From UBA5336 sp964412785 (lineage in GTDB: Bacteria > Pseudomonadota > Alphaproteobacteria > Caulobacterales > Hyphomonadaceae): DNA of 48,025 nucleotides. The notes under the pieces were generated by a model. The model made no database searches and had not been told where the DNA came from. It saw nothing but the letters and a program-made list of their open reading frames with translations. The DNA lies in the NCBI GenBank assembly GCA_964412785.1, contig CAYPQD010000019.1:1-48025 (forward strand). Direction: 5' to 3'. A program made the position numbers and the translations under genes. Shown here in pieces: positions 37,340-45,339 of this stretch; positions within the stretch are counted from its first letter, which is position 1; each line of letters starts with the position of its first letter.

Positions 37340-37908
37340 GGCACCGTCCAGTCGCCCTGCCATGTTCCGTCGTCGAGGCGGAACCGGGCGCGGCGGTGGC
37401 CCTCCCGGCAGAGGTGAAGCCAGTCGATCTCCTGCGCGGCGAGCCGCAGCAGCAGGAAATGGGCGAACGGCCCCGCTTCCAGCATGGCCGCCTCTTCCGG
37501 GTCAGCGGCGACCTCGCCGGGAGCGCGGGCGCGGTCATAATCGGCCCGGGCGCTGTCCGGCAGGCGGGCGCGGGCCTCCCCGGCAGGGCCATCATCACGG
37601 TGACGGCTGACCATGCCACGGACGCGCACCTGCAGCGCAGCGCCCCTGTCCCAGAAGCACAGCTCGGCGCGGGGATCCTGGGCAAGCTGTCGCGCCTTGC
37701 CGGACCGGGCGTCGGTATAGACGTCAAGCAGGAGCGGCGTGCGCTGGACGGCGCGCAACACGACGGTGCGCGCGCACGCACCGGACGCAATATCGGCAGT
37801 CGCAAGCACCGGTGTGCGGAATGCGGAACGCCGGTCCTGGGCCGCGCGGGCGAGCCGGGTGAGGGTTTCGTCGAAAGCGGTCTCAAGGTCTTGGGTCATC
37901 ATCGCCAT
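37336..37908 (-). CDS. Pyridoxamine 5'-phosphate oxidase-related flavoprotein
   Basis: 190 residues with the split-barrel FMN-binding fold: TVVLRAVQRTPLLLDVYTDA and KARQLAQDPRAELCFWDRGA, then LQVRVRGMVSR, and a C-terminal WLHLCREGHRRARFRLDDG. It resembles the short Alr4036/PNPOx-like group more than PdxH itself, so the substrate is open. Starts at ATG 37908 without a clear ribosome site; 37902 and 37899 are alternatives. Convergent with the arsC-like gene. Confidence 0.78.
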   Translation of the reverse strand: MAMMTQDLETAFDETLTRLARAAQDRRSAFRTPVLATADIASGACARTVVLRAVQRTPLLLDVYTDARSGKARQLAQDPRAELCFWDRGAALQVRVRGMVSRHRDDGPAGEARARLPDSARADYDRARAPGEVAADPEEAAMLEAGPFAHFLLLRLAAQEIDWLHLCREGHRRARFRLDDGTWQGDWTVP

Positions 37909-37996
37909 AGGGTTAGGGCGCTCCGGCAGGGAAGCAATTGACCAAGGAGAAACCCGCCCTACGCTGGCATGCGCGAGGATAGCGGGGAAGTGGAAC

Positions 37997-39304
37997 ATGG
38001 GCGCCTGGTTCGGGATCGATCTCTGGAAACGCGTGATCCTGGGTCTTGTGCTCGGTCTCGCAGTCGGTCTCGCCTTTCGCTATGGCATGGGCGCAGAGGC
38101 CGGCGGGGCCTTCGTCACAACCTGGATCTATCCCGTCGGCGAGGCATTCGTACGACTGATCCGGATGCTGATCGTTCCGCTGATCTTCACCACCCTTGTC
38201 GCCGGCGTGACCGCCATGGGTGATCCCAAAAGGCTGGGCTCGCTCGGCGGCCGGACGCTGTCGCTGTACATTGCCACCACAGCCTTTGCGGTCACGTTCG
38301 GCCTGATCGTCGGCACGATCGTGCTGCGCTTTCTCAACCTGGCGTCGGAGGACCTTGCGCCGAGCGCGGACGACCTCGCCAGCATTGAAGGCCGGATTGA
38401 GGCGGCCGGCGCGGCGGGCGGCATTGTCGACCGCCTGCTTGCCATCATCCCGGCCAACCCGGCCGAGGCGCTGGCCAGCGCCGACGTCCTTGGCATCATC
38501 TTCTTCGCGATCATCTTCGGCGTCGGTTGCCTGTTGGCCGGTGACAAGGGCGCGCCAGTGGCGCGGATGATCGAGAGCGGCGCCGAGGCGATGCTGAAGG
38601 TCACGATCATCGTCATGGAAACCGCTCCATTCGGCGTGTTCGCCCTGATGAGCTGGGTAATGGCGACCAAGGGGCTCGGCGTGCTGGCAAGCCTCGGCTT
38701 GCTGACGTTCGCGCTGTATCTCACCTGTTTCCTGCATATCGTCCTGGTCTATGGCGGGCTTATCAAGGGCGTTCTGCGCCTGCCGCTGATCCCGTTCTTC
38801 CGCGGCATCGCCGATGCCCAGGCGGTGGCTTATTCGACCGCCTCGTCCTCGGCGACCCTGCCTGTGACGATCACCTGCGCCAACGAGAATCTCGGCATCC
38901 GCAAGGCGGTCGCCTCCTCGGTGCTGCCGCTCGGGGCGACGATCAACATGGACGGCACCGCCATCTATCTCGGCCTCGTGGCGCTGTTTGCCGCCAACGT
39001 GCTCAGCATCGAGATGACACCCGGCCTGTACCTGCTGGTGGCGCTGACGGCGACGCTGTCGTCGATCGGAGCGGCAGGCATCCCGAGCGCGGGGCTGCTG
39101 CTGGCAACGGTGGTGCTGTCGGCGATCAATGTGGACGAGACCTTCGCCATTGGCCTGATCGCCTTCATCTTCCCGTTCGACCGGCTGCTCGACATGATGC
39201 GAACGCTGACCAACGTCACCGGTGACGCGGCGGTGGCAACCGCGGTGGCAAAGTGGGAGGGCGAGCTTGACGAGGCGGTATACCGCGCCCGCGACCGGGT
39301 GTAG
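37997..39304 (+). CDS. Dicarboxylate/amino-acid:cation symporter
   Basis: 435 residues, eight-helix SLC1/DAACS fold. IRMLIVPLIFTTLVAGVTAM, the serine-rich hairpin AYSTASSSATLPVTITCANE, the NMDGTAIY motif and the hairpin SSIGAAGIPSAGL are visible. It takes up glutamate/aspartate or C4-dicarboxylates with Na+ or H+. GGGGAAG lies about 8 bp before the ATG. A single gene, divergent from the flavoprotein gene. Confidence 0.93.
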   Translation: MGAWFGIDLWKRVILGLVLGLAVGLAFRYGMGAEAGGAFVTTWIYPVGEAFVRLIRMLIVPLIFTTLVAGVTAMGDPKRLGSLGGRTLSLYIATTAFAVTFGLIVGTIVLRFLNLASEDLAPSADDLASIEGRIEAAGAAGGIVDRLLAIIPANPAEALASADVLGIIFFAIIFGVGCLLAGDKGAPVARMIESGAEAMLKVTIIVMETAPFGVFALMSWVMATKGLGVLASLGLLTFALYLTCFLHIVLVYGGLIKGVLRLPLIPFFRGIADAQAVAYSTASSSATLPVTITCANENLGIRKAVASSVLPLGATINMDGTAIYLGLVALFAANVLSIEMTPGLYLLVALTATLSSIGAAGIPSAGLLLATVVLSAINVDETFAIGLIAFIFPFDRLLDMMRTLTNVTGDAAVATAVAKWEGELDEAVYRARDRV

Positions 39305-39391
39305 TCACCCCGGCCGCGCCTGTCCGCGGGGGGTGGACTTGCCGGGCCAAGCGCGAGAGGTTCACGCGGTAACAGATCAGGGACCGCACGC

Positions 39392-39844
39392 ATGAAATGC
39401 ATCATCCTTTCCGCCGCCGCCCTCGCCATGACCGCCACGCCGGCCTTCTCCGAGGCGTTCCGGATGCAGCCGGGCGAGTGGGAAAACACCACCGAAATGA
39501 CCATGACGATGGTCATGAACGGCCAGTCCATGAACTTCCCGGTTCCGGCCGAGGCCACCACGGAGTGCGTCACCGAGGAGGACGCGACATTCGACCCGGA
39601 GAGCCTTGCCGATGAGTCCTGCACGATCAGCAATGTGCAGCAGAATGCCAGGACCCTGTCTTTCGAAATGACCTGCGCGCAGGATGGCACGGCCATGAAC
39701 GGCAAGATGGAAGCGAGCCTCAACGAGGCCGGCACCGCCATCACCGGGACCATGACCATGGCAGGCACCAATGCGCAGATGGGCGGCCAGATGACCATCA
39801 CGGGCAACATCTCCAGCACGCGCATCGGCGACTGCCGGAGCTGA
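39392..39844 (+). CDS. Periplasmic DUF3617-family protein
   Basis: 150 residues. Signal peptide MKCIILSAAALAMTATPAFS, then FRMQPGEWENTTEMTMTMVM, which is the DUF3617 lead (PGLWE-like). Four Cys in the mature part (ECVTEED, DESCTIS, EMTCAQDG, GDCRS) could form disulfides. Methionine-rich. Function unknown. A stem-loop at 39859-39885 follows. Confidence 0.85.
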   Translation: MKCIILSAAALAMTATPAFSEAFRMQPGEWENTTEMTMTMVMNGQSMNFPVPAEATTECVTEEDATFDPESLADESCTISNVQQNARTLSFEMTCAQDGTAMNGKMEASLNEAGTAITGTMTMAGTNAQMGGQMTITGNISSTRIGDCRS

Positions 39845-39858
39845 GCCCAGCACGGGCG

Positions 39859-39885
39859 GCCGCAGGCCGGGTCTCCGGCTGCGGC
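39859..39885. terminator. Stem-loop after the DUF3617 gene
   Basis: GCCGCAG (39859-39865) pairs with CTGCGGC (39879-39885), extended by CCGG/CCGG around GTCT with one bulged G. A stable hairpin 14 bp after the stop; it lacks a T-run. Confidence 0.5.
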
Positions 39886-39919
39886 GCTGGCAGGCGCATG
39901 GGTCGCGCGCCAGGCCGGC

Positions 39920-40306
39920 TCATGATGTGTCGGCAAGCCACCGGGTGGCGGCAGGGGCCGCCGGCCGGCGCAGGGCGCAGAGGCCCGCGATGATCCGCCC
40001 GACAGGACGGCAGGAAGACGGAGCAGCAGCGATCCCCGGCGGCCTGTCGGAGGTATCGCCCGAGAGGGCGCGGTTCAGGGCCAGGCGGTTCGGAGCAGGG
40101 CGCGAGTTGTCGGGCAGCGCAGGAACCGGCGGGACAAGGTCCAGCACCAGCCGGCCATGGGCAAGCAGCCGGATTTGCCCATGGGTGAACCCGGCCGCCG
40201 CAGCGCGCGCCATTTCGCCATGCAGTGCGAGGATCGAGAGCACCAGCACCGGCCACCACAAGGGCGGGGTATGGGCAAAGGCCTCTCGGATCATCGCGGC
40301 GGTCAT
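39920..40306 (-). CDS. Doubtful small membrane protein
   Basis: 128 codons. The first 40 residues (MIREAFAHTPPLWWPVLVLS and onward) look like the amphipathic lead plus first helix of small membrane proteins of the DUF6622 type. The rest is Pro/Arg-rich and unconvincing, so this may be a decayed gene that went out of frame near residue 60. The remaining stretch to 40581 shows no supported gene apart from a repeat fragment at 40450-40483. Confidence 0.3.
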   Translation of the reverse strand: MTAAMIREAFAHTPPLWWPVLVLSILALHGEMARAAAAGFTHGQIRLLAHGRLVLDLVPPVPALPDNSRPAPNRLALNRALSGDTSDRPPGIAAAPSSCRPVGRIIAGLCALRRPAAPAATRWLADTS

Positions 40307-40449
40307 GGGGCGTAGTCTGCCACAGGTTTTGGGGGGTTGGATTGGCCAGGGACAGGTTCGCCATGGCGCGAGCCGCCCAGCCCTGGCGATGCGGCTGCGC
40401 CGCTCCCCGGGCGAGGGCGATGCCCGCAGCGCCCGGACTCGCTCGGCAA

Positions 40450-40483
40450 GGATCGGTTTGGGGTCCATGCAGCCTGGCATGAG
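40450..40483 (-). repeat. Decayed end of the dispersed repeat
   Basis: On the plus strand GGATCGGTTTGGGGTCCATG and the next bases to 40483 match the reverse complement of the left arm of copy B with about five differences. The degraded end CTGGCATG stands where TTGGTATC is expected. The other arm and core are not recognisable, so this is a fragment or a diverged copy. Confidence 0.55.
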
Positions 40484-40581
40484 GCCGTGACGAAATGCCA
40501 GGGCGGCCAAGCGGTTCAAACTGGCCGGACACCGCCCTGTGGCCGTCAATTCAGCGAGGCCGGTTTCCGGCAGGGCCCGTC

Positions 40582-41496
40582 CTACCCCGCCCTGTCGGTG
40601 TCGATCGCATCGGCGACAACGGCGCCGACCAGGCGGGCGTCGCGGGCAAGCGGCGAGCCGCTGCGCCAGGCAATGCCGATGGAGCGGCCGATCAGCGGAC
40701 GGCTGAAGGCGCGCACGGCGACCGGTGAGCCGGTGGCGATGCCGCGGTCCGCAGCCAGCCTCGGCAGCAGGGACACCCCCATCCCACCGGCGACCATCTG
40801 CACGAGGGTTTGCAGCGAGGTCGCCGATACCTCGGTGCCTTCCGGCTTGTGGTGGGGCAGGGCGCAGGCGGCCAGCGCATGGTCGCGCAGGCAATGGCCG
40901 TCCTCCAGCAACAGCACGTCCTCGCCGGCAAGGTCGTCGGGCGTCAGGCTCGCCTGGCTGACGAGATGGTGGTCCTCGGGCGCAACCAGCAGGAATTCAT
41001 CCTCGGCAAGCACCTCCGTCTCGATCCCCTGGGCCTGCCAGGGCAGGGCGATCAGGGCAGCGTCGAGGGTGCGCGCGCGCAGGCCGGTGACGAGACGGTC
41101 GGTGACATCCTCGCGCAGTTTCAACCTGAGCCGGGGATAGCGCGCCTTCAAAAGGCGCAGGGTCCTCGGCAGGACATAGGGCGCGATTGTCGGGATGGCG
41201 CCAAGGCGGAACAGGCCGGTCAGCGGCGCGGCGGCCTCACTGACCGCGGCCATCAGGTCATGGGCCTCCGCCAGGACGAGGCGGGCACGGCGCACGGCCT
41301 CCTCTCCGGCGCGGGTGAGCGAGGCGCCACGGGCCTCGCGCTCGACCAGCTGCACGCCCATCATCGCCTCGATTTCCTTGATCGCAGAGGAAAGCGTCGG
41401 CTGGGTGACGTGGCAGCGCTCGGCTGCGCGCGAGAACGAACCCTCGTCACTGAGGGCGACCAGGAACTGAAGTTGCCGGAGCGTCGGGAGGTGCAT
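40582..41496 (-). CDS. oxyR: Hydrogen-peroxide-sensing LysR regulator OxyR
   Basis: 304 residues. N-terminal winged HTH (FSRAAERCHVTQPTLSSAIK). The effector domain carries the redox pair Cys202 and Cys211 in LLLEDGHCLRDHALAACALP, with the same 9-residue spacing as E. coli Cys199/Cys208. Oxidation to a disulfide turns on peroxide genes. It is divergent from ahpC-ahpD, the classic target. Starts 41496 or 41505; both overlap an ATA-N9-TAT element. Confidence 0.92.
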   Translation of the reverse strand: MHLPTLRQLQFLVALSDEGSFSRAAERCHVTQPTLSSAIKEIEAMMGVQLVEREARGASLTRAGEEAVRRARLVLAEAHDLMAAVSEAAAPLTGLFRLGAIPTIAPYVLPRTLRLLKARYPRLRLKLREDVTDRLVTGLRARTLDAALIALPWQAQGIETEVLAEDEFLLVAPEDHHLVSQASLTPDDLAGEDVLLLEDGHCLRDHALAACALPHHKPEGTEVSATSLQTLVQMVAGGMGVSLLPRLAADRGIATGSPVAVRAFSRPLIGRSIGIAWRSGSPLARDARLVGAVVADAIDTDRAG

Positions 41497-41509
41497 AGAC
41501 CGCATTTAT
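41495..41509. promoter_or_regulatory. LysR-type T-N11-A element in the oxyR-ahpC interval
   Basis: ATA-N9-TAT (41495-41509), a symmetric LysR-type box covering both candidate oxyR starts. It partly matches the OxyR tetranucleotide pattern (ATAG-N7-TTAT). It may serve autoregulation and ahpC activation. Only one half of a full OxyR site is convincing. Confidence 0.35.
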
Positions 41510-41619
41510 AGGAGGTCTCGGTAAATTCAATTTGCCGCAGCGCACTCACAACGCCATTCCCTGTCTGCGGGCCAGGTTCACCGGCTCGTTCCGTGTCACC
41601 CCGTCCCAGGAGACCCCCC

Positions 41620-42183
41620 ATGCTCGGTATTGGCGACAAGCTTCCCGATTTCAAAATCACCGGCGTGAAGCCGAAATTCATGCAGCACGAGGAGAATGGC
41701 GAGAGCGCGTTCGAGCCGATCACCCCTGACAGCTTCGAGGGCAAGTGGAAGGTCATCTTCTTCTACCCGAAGGATTTCACCTTCGTGTGCCCCACCGAGA
41801 TTGCCGAGTTCGCCCGCCTCGCCGGCGAGTTCGACGACCGTGATGCGGTCGTTATGGGCGGCTCGACCGACAATGAGTTCACCAAGCTTGCCTGGCGGCG
41901 CGACCACCCGGATCTGGCCCACCTGCCGATCTGGCAATTCGCTGACACGAATGGTTCTCTGGTTGACGGCCTCGGCGTGCGCGATGCCGAGGAGGGCGTT
42001 GCCTACCGCGCGACCTACGTGGTCGACCCGCACAATGTCATCCAGCACGTCTATGTGACCAATCTCAATGTCGGCCGCAACCCGCAGGACACCCTGCGCG
42101 TTCTGGACGCGCTGCAGACCGACGAGCTGTGCCCGTGCAATCGCCCGGTCGGCGGTGACGTGCTGACCCTCGCGGCCGAATAG
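41620..42183 (+). CDS. ahpC: Peroxiredoxin AhpC-type
   Basis: 187 residues, 2-Cys peroxiredoxin. Peroxidatic Cys57 in PKDFTFVCPTE; resolving Cys171 with Cys173 in DELCPCNRPVGGDV. It reduces H2O2, peroxynitrite and alkyl hydroperoxides. CAGGAG lies 7 bp before the ATG. As ahpD follows and no ahpF is seen, AhpD is the likely electron donor. Under OxyR control by position. Confidence 0.94.
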   Translation: MLGIGDKLPDFKITGVKPKFMQHEENGESAFEPITPDSFEGKWKVIFFYPKDFTFVCPTEIAEFARLAGEFDDRDAVVMGGSTDNEFTKLAWRRDHPDLAHLPIWQFADTNGSLVDGLGVRDAEEGVAYRATYVVDPHNVIQHVYVTNLNVGRNPQDTLRVLDALQTDELCPCNRPVGGDVLTLAAE

Positions 42184-42199
42184 GCTGGCGCGAACGCTT

Positions 42200-42238
42200 C
42201 CGGCCTGCCGCTGCATGCCCCGCATGCGGGCAGGCCGG
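42200..42238. other. Strong stem-loop between ahpC and ahpD
   Basis: CCGGCCTGCC (42200-42209) pairs with GGCAGGCCGG (42229-42238), with an inner GCATGC/GCATGC helix. There is no T-run. It could attenuate transcription or protect the ahpC mRNA end, giving more AhpC than AhpD. Confidence 0.5.
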
Positions 42239-42361
42239 TCCGGCTCGCCTCCCCCCCGTTTCCAGCCTGCCGGGCGGGACGGACGGCCCGACCCTTTGCG
42301 GCCTCGACACCACGCCATGCCGGGGCCTTTCCCTGTTGCGACCTCCAGGAGACGCACGACC

Positions 42362-42895
42362 ATGTCCCTCGACCACCTGAAACACTTGCTGCCGGAATAC
42401 GCCAAGGACCTGAAGCTCAACCTCGGCTCTCTCGCCAATGAAACGGTGCTGGGCGACCAGCAGAAATATGGCTGCTTCCTGGCTGCGGCCTATGCTGTCG
42501 GCCAGAGCGATACGGTGCAGGCCATCGCAGGCGAGACGCTGGACAAGCTGAGCGAGGAGGCCGCCCGCGCTGCCAAGGCGGCAGCAGCGATCATGGCCAT
42601 GAACAATGTCTATTACCGCGCCACCCACCTGATGACGAACACGCTCTACACGACCCTGCCGGCAAAGCTGCGGATGAACGTAATCGGCGCTCCGGGCATT
42701 GAGAAGGCCGATTTCGAGCTGTTCTCCTTCGCGGTGTCGGCCATCAATGGCTGTGGCATGTGCCTTGATGCGCACGAGGCGGAACTGCGCAAGCACGGCC
42801 TGACCAGCGAGCAGATCCACACCGCCCTGCGGATTGGCGCCGTCGTCAATGCGGTCTCGCGCGTGCTGGCCGCAGAAGCTGCAGCAGCTGCGTGA
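42362..42895 (+). CDS. ahpD: Alkyl hydroperoxide reductase AhpD
   Basis: 177 residues. Active-site CxxC with Cys131 and Cys134 and His138 in NGCGMCLDAHEAEL, as in the mycobacterial enzyme that reduces AhpC through a lipoyl adaptor. N-terminal helices start MSLDHLKHLLPEYAKDLKLN. CAGGAG lies about 13 bp upstream of the ATG. Second gene of the peroxide operon. Confidence 0.94.
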   Translation: MSLDHLKHLLPEYAKDLKLNLGSLANETVLGDQQKYGCFLAAAYAVGQSDTVQAIAGETLDKLSEEAARAAKAAAAIMAMNNVYYRATHLMTNTLYTTLPAKLRMNVIGAPGIEKADFELFSFAVSAINGCGMCLDAHEAELRKHGLTSEQIHTALRIGAVVNAVSRVLAAEAAAAA

Positions 42896-43588
42896 GCGAG
42901 CGGGCCTGGCTCCAGCTTGATCGTTCAGAGAGACCCGGTCTTCTTTCAAGGATTGATGTCTGGAGCAGGGTCTTGGCCAAGTATACCTCTATCCTTCTCT
43001 ACTCGACCAATTCGTGGCTGGCGCATCACATCTGCCGTAGGTTCTACAACGGGCTACACTACGTTTGGTGCTCTCCGCACTTCAATGAGCATCAGGCACG
43101 CATGGGGGGCGAACAGCCAGCCGGCGAGTTCGCTTCCCTGGACGATCTACAGAGAGTTTCGCCAGGCAATTCAAGCTTCCGACAAGCACAGTTCGCGAAT
43201 TGCAAGCAATCGAGAAGGTCTACTGAAAGGCGCAGAAGAAAAATTCAAACTTCAAGTGATCGACGAACAGGAGCGACTGGAAATCATCGAGATCGTTGAG
43301 GCGGCAGACTTCAATGCTTTCCAGCCTTTCATATATATCATCCCGTTCTCGGAAGTCCGCAACCAGGCCAAGCCCGTTGGGATTGCGGAACGCGCGTCGC
43401 CCACATCCATTGAATTCCGCATCGAGGATTTACGCGAGTCACAGTTCCATCTTATACCAATCTGCGCGGATGAGGACTCATCCGCGGCCCCGGCGCATAA
43501 GCGCCGACGCGCAGTCGCGCTTGCCCTGCACTGCACGGATCGGTTCCGATCCAAGCAGCTTGGTATTACCTCCGAAACAGACTGGTAA
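42892..43588 (+). pseudogene. Frameshifted accessory gene, tail made by repeat copy C
   Basis: Two adjoining frames together read as one protein. Frame 1 contains LAKYTSILLYSTNSWLAHHI and FYNGLHYVWCSPHFNEHQAR up to a run of six G at 43104-43109. The next frame continues QPASSLPWTIYREFRQAIQA, SDKHSSRIASNREGLLKGAE and FQPFIYIIPFSEVRNQ. Removing one G joins them. From 43454 the frame enters the repeat, adding about 44 foreign residues. Base composition is clearly more AT-rich than the neighbours, suggesting transfer. GTG 42892 overlaps the ahpD stop, but the true start is unclear. Similar short uncharacterised proteins seem familiar to me, but I cannot name a family. Confidence 0.55.
43454..43566 (-). 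repeat. Dispersed palindromic repeat, copy C
   Basis: A complete 113-bp copy in inverse orientation, bounded by ATACCAA (43454-43460) and TTGGTAT (43560-43566). Nested palindromes: GCGGATGA/TCATCCGC, GGCGCATAAGCGCC and GGATCGGTTCCGATCC. Closest to copy A; core identical to A and B. It forms the 3' end of the accessory frame at 42892-43588. Confidence 0.88.
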
Positions 43589-43601
43589 GCCGCGCTAGAC
43601 T

Positions 43602-44093
43602 ATGCACACTCGGCCCATGCAACACCATAGACGACGCCTCAAAGAGCTATCTTCAAAAGCCGGCCGGGAAGCCGCCTCGGCGCTGTCTCTCGCCCTTGAA
43701 GCGGCCGATGTGCTGGGCCGCTTTGGTCCGGACAGCATCCAGTTCGAGGTCCGGCGCCATCGCACGCGCTACGGCAAGCGCCCTCCTCACGGAAAGGTGT
43801 ACGTCACCCACGTTCTACAGTCAGACCTCAGCAGGACGGCGGTCTACCGCCACAAGCTTGTTCTGCCGTCCGAAGCCTATGACGCCTACATCGCTTTGAG
43901 GGATTATACGTTCAGCCAGGCGAAGACAGCCGAGGATTTTGCCGCCTTCGCCCGGGAACTCAGCACGCTCCTGGCCGAGGCAACCCGGGCGCGACTGGCC
44001 GATGGCTATGACAGCCCGGCGCGGGTGAAGGCGTTCAATGAGGCGCTAAGTGAGGCCCAATCGCGCGAGCTGAAGCTCGTTGCCAATTCGTGA
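43602..44093 (+). CDS. Hypothetical protein, 163 residues
   Basis: A basic N-terminus (QHHRRRLKELSSKAGREAAS) followed by a mixed alpha/beta region: FGPDSIQFEVRRHRTRYGKR, GKVYVTHVLQSDLSRTAVYR and a helical C-terminus. No signal peptide or TM. Family not recognised. Starts at ATG 43602 or 43617. It lies just behind repeat copy C, with composition intermediate between the accessory gene and the core genes. Confidence 0.6.
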   Translation: MHTRPMQHHRRRLKELSSKAGREAASALSLALEAADVLGRFGPDSIQFEVRRHRTRYGKRPPHGKVYVTHVLQSDLSRTAVYRHKLVLPSEAYDAYIALRDYTFSQAKTAEDFAAFARELSTLLAEATRARLADGYDSPARVKAFNEALSEAQSRELKLVANS

Positions 44094-44102
44094 GGCGCGA
44101 CC

Positions 44103-44537
44103 TTGCGGGCCTGGCTCATCCCCGAGGAGGGGCTTTCGCCAGCGGCGTTCAATACCCGCAGCGAGGGCGTCCTGCCGGGGCATCTGGGCTTTGAGGTCAC
44201 GGCGATCTCTCGCGAGGGCGTAACGCTGGCCTGCGCGATCGCGCGTCACCACCATGCGCCCAATGGCTTCCTGCATGGCGGGACGGTGGTGGCGCTGGCC
44301 GACACGGCGGCCGGCTTTGCCACCCTCGCCAATCTGCGCGCGGGTGATGGGTTCACCACCATCGAGCTGAAAACCAATTTCTTCGCGACAGCGCTTGCCG
44401 GTACGCTGCGCGCAGTGGCCAGCCCGCTCCACCGCGGCCGCACCACCCAGGTCTGGGACGTGCGGGTCAGCCATCAGGAAAATGACCGGACGCTGGCGCT
44501 TTTCCGTTGCACCAACCTGGTTCTCGGCCAATCCTGA
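44103..44537 (+). CDS. PaaI-type hotdog thioesterase
   Basis: 144 residues, one hotdog domain. HHHAPNGFLHGGTVVALADT carries the N-x-x-x-x-H-G-G catalytic region, and TTIELKTNFFATALAGTLRA the following strands. It probably hydrolyses acyl- or aryl-CoA esters. The TTG start has GAGG 6 bp upstream; no other start fits as well. The GNAT gene follows after 4 bp. Confidence 0.85.
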   Translation: MRAWLIPEEGLSPAAFNTRSEGVLPGHLGFEVTAISREGVTLACAIARHHHAPNGFLHGGTVVALADTAAGFATLANLRAGDGFTTIELKTNFFATALAGTLRAVASPLHRGRTTQVWDVRVSHQENDRTLALFRCTNLVLGQS

Positions 44538-44541
44538 GAGC

Positions 44542-45144
44542 ATGGCACTCGACGATAAGGGGCTTGAAAACGACTGGGTCCGTCTCGCGGTGTTCAGGCC
44601 GGAGCATCTGAACGATCTTCAGGCCTCCGGCGCCGCCGAGGCGATGTGGGCGTGGATGCCGACAATTCCGCGCGGCACCAATCTGCGCGCCTATGTCGAG
44701 CATGTGGACATCCTGCGAAAGGCCGGCGACAGCCTGCCCTTCGCAGTCTACCGCACGCAGGATGGTCGTTTCGCCGGGCTCAGCGGCTTTGAGGTGATCA
44801 ACCGGACCCACCGGCGCCTGCGCATCGGCATGATGTGGCACCCCGAGGAGATGCGCGGCGGGCCGGTCTTCCCGGCAACCCAGCATCTCCTGGTCGGCCG
44901 GGCGCTCGAATGGGGGGCGAGGCGGATCGACTGGCTGGTCCCGGTCGAGGCGGTGGCAGCGTGCCGGGCGGTGGAGGGCCTCGGCGCACTGCGGGAGGGC
45001 GTACTGCGCAGCTATCTGCGCATGGCAGACGGGCGCTGGATGGACATGGTCGCCTATTCGATGCTGCGCGAAGAAGCCGAGGCCGCGCACCGGGCGCTCG
45101 CCCGGCGCATCGGATCGGCCGGGCCAGGCGGGCCACCCCCTTGA
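44542..45144 (+). CDS. GNAT-family acetyltransferase (RimJ/RimL-like)
   Basis: 200 residues. LRIGMMWHPEEMRGGPVFPA is the beta4 to helix-3 region of RimJ/RimL-type acetyltransferases, followed by HLLVGRALEWGARRIDWLVP. It transfers acetyl from acetyl-CoA to an amine, perhaps a protein N-terminus; substrate unknown. The C-terminus is Ala/Arg-rich with a Gly-Pro tail. Confidence 0.82.
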   Translation: MALDDKGLENDWVRLAVFRPEHLNDLQASGAAEAMWAWMPTIPRGTNLRAYVEHVDILRKAGDSLPFAVYRTQDGRFAGLSGFEVINRTHRRLRIGMMWHPEEMRGGPVFPATQHLLVGRALEWGARRIDWLVPVEAVAACRAVEGLGALREGVLRSYLRMADGRWMDMVAYSMLREEAEAAHRALARRIGSAGPGGPPP

Positions 45145-45210
45145 TTTCACCGCCCTCGCGTGCTTTTGAGCGCGATCACATTCTGCGCATCGTGATCCTG
45201 CGCGCTTTGA

Positions 45211-45228
45211 CCGGGGCGATGACCCCGG
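45211..45228. terminator. Stem-loop between the GNAT gene and ffh
   Basis: CCGGGG (45211-45216) and CCCCGG (45223-45228) around a 6-base loop, 66 bp after the GNAT stop. No T-run. The rest of the 45145-45339 interval shows no other gene; I looked for a 4.5S RNA core and did not find one. Confidence 0.35.
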
Positions 45229-45339
45229 CGAGGCCCCCCGCCCGGCGAAGGTTCGCCCAGCGGGGCCGTATTGCTTTGTGCGGATGCGATGAACGCTTAC
45301 CCTCCAGCAGACGAGAGGCAAGCGAAGGAGACGGACGGC

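Noticed and set aside
34811..37363. An 850-codon minus-strand open frame opposite the transporter, phosphatase and ArsC-like genes
   Set aside because: It spans three well-supported plus-strand genes and their junctions, which no single real gene would do.
45145..45339. 4.5S (SRP) RNA gene upstream of ffh
   Set aside because: The conserved GGAAG/AGCA core loop was looked for and not found; the interval contains only short GC hairpins.
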